Shown: in pieces, positions 6,164-6,490 of the stretch | How positions within the stretch are numbered: the first letter of the stretch is position 1 | How the letters are laid out: each line of letters begins with the position of its first letter | Assembly (NCBI GenBank): GCA_964526635.1 | Contig: CAZGLR010000153.1 | Coordinates: 1 to 6,490, forward strand | DNA length: 6,490 nucleotides | DNA from: CAZGLR01 sp964526635 | GTDB taxonomy: Bacteria > Zixibacteria > MSB-5A5 > GN15 > JAAZOE01 | Direction of reading: 5' to 3' | The notes under the pieces: model-generated | Databases searched by the model: none | The model's input: the letters and a program-made list of their open reading frames with translations, nothing else | Told to the model about the DNA's origin: nothing | Translations under genes and position numbers: made by a program

Positions 6164-6490
6164 TTAAATATGAAACTCGATTATATCGCCATCGATTAAT
6201 TCGAACGTCTTCTGGACCTTCTGGCCGTCGTGCTTCCCCTCGCCCCAGATTTTGGCGTACTGGAGCTTGTAAGCGAAATCCTTATGGAGCGCGATGGCGG
6301 CGTCTTCGACTGTCGCCCCCGGCTTGAGAATAATCGGATCGCTGAAATCGGGATCGTGACCGATATTTTTCGTAAACACACGGATTATATTGAGATTTTC
6401 GAAGATAGCCCGGCGCAGCGCCTCCAGCGAATCATAATCCAGAATCGAGGTCTCAATAATCGGCAGTCCGGGGAAAAGCTCATCGAGATT
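6164..6490 (-). CDS. C-terminal end of an Obg/DRG-type GTPase with TGS domain (5' part outside window)
   Basis: On the minus strand the open frame runs from the window edge to a TAA at 6166-6164; 108 residues are seen. The first about 35 residues (LPIIETSILDYDSLEALRRAIFENLNI) resemble the end of a GTPase G domain after its last nucleotide-contact motif. The rest is a TGS domain: RVFTKNIGHDPDFSDPIIL, then GATVEDAAIALHKDF, YAKIWGEGKHDGQKV and the terminal LIDGDIIEFHI. This order and spacing match the C-terminal TGS of DRG/Obg-like GTPases, which bind nucleotide and associate with ribosomes. The TGS domain also occurs in Thr-tRNA synthetase and SpoT/RelA, but there it is not C-terminal. The G1-G4 motifs lie outside the window, so GTPase activity is inferred from the family. 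An internal GTG at 6379 is not the start, because the frame and homology continue upstream. Confidence 0.85.
   Translation of the reverse strand, partial: NLDELFPGLPIIETSILDYDSLEALRRAIFENLNIIRVFTKNIGHDPDFSDPIILKPGATVEDAAIALHKDFAYKLQYAKIWGEGKHDGQKVQKTFELIDGDIIEFHI

Overview
The window reads as part of a bacterial chromosome with about 50-55% GC and no mobile elements, phage genes, RNA genes or CRISPR. It suggests a Gram-negative-type, deep-branching lineage: there is a short secreted beta-strand-rich protein, a Rho of the compact type (415 aa, no insertion), a nucleotidyltransferase resembling the N-terminal half of GlmU without its acetyltransferase half, and a single-pass LytR_C protein just upstream of rsfS. 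From memory, this set and the protein style fit the FCB-associated candidate phyla (Zixibacteria/Gemmatimonadota/Latescibacteria-like). That placement is inference and was not tested.

Bases 1-3526 are a co-directional plus-strand run. It holds the 3' end of a GlmU-type uridylyltransferase gene (1-569), a small secreted protein of unknown function (692-1165), a membrane-anchored LytR_C protein (1229-1750), the ribosome silencing factor gene rsfS (1785-2126) and the terminator-factor gene rho (2279-3526). The run ends at a strong intrinsic terminator (3539-3572), so rho itself is followed by a Rho-independent stop. The run mixes envelope precursor and envelope genes with general control of translation (RsfS) and transcription (Rho). 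A 152-bp leader with a hairpin separates rsfS from rho and may carry rho-specific control.

Bases 3573-6064 form a separate unit encoding the most unusual gene here: a 791-aa protein with an N-terminal membrane anchor, a STAND/AAA-like P-loop NTPase, a probable winged-helix region and nine TPR-like repeats. The repeats are spaced at exactly 47 residues with no insertion or deletion. It has the layout of a signal-transduction NTPase with a sensor array but no recognisable effector domain.

Bases 6065-6163 are a short convergent gap with a duplicated 9-bp word. Bases 6164-6490 on the minus strand are the C-terminal end of an Obg/DRG-type GTPase with a TGS domain, cut by the window edge.
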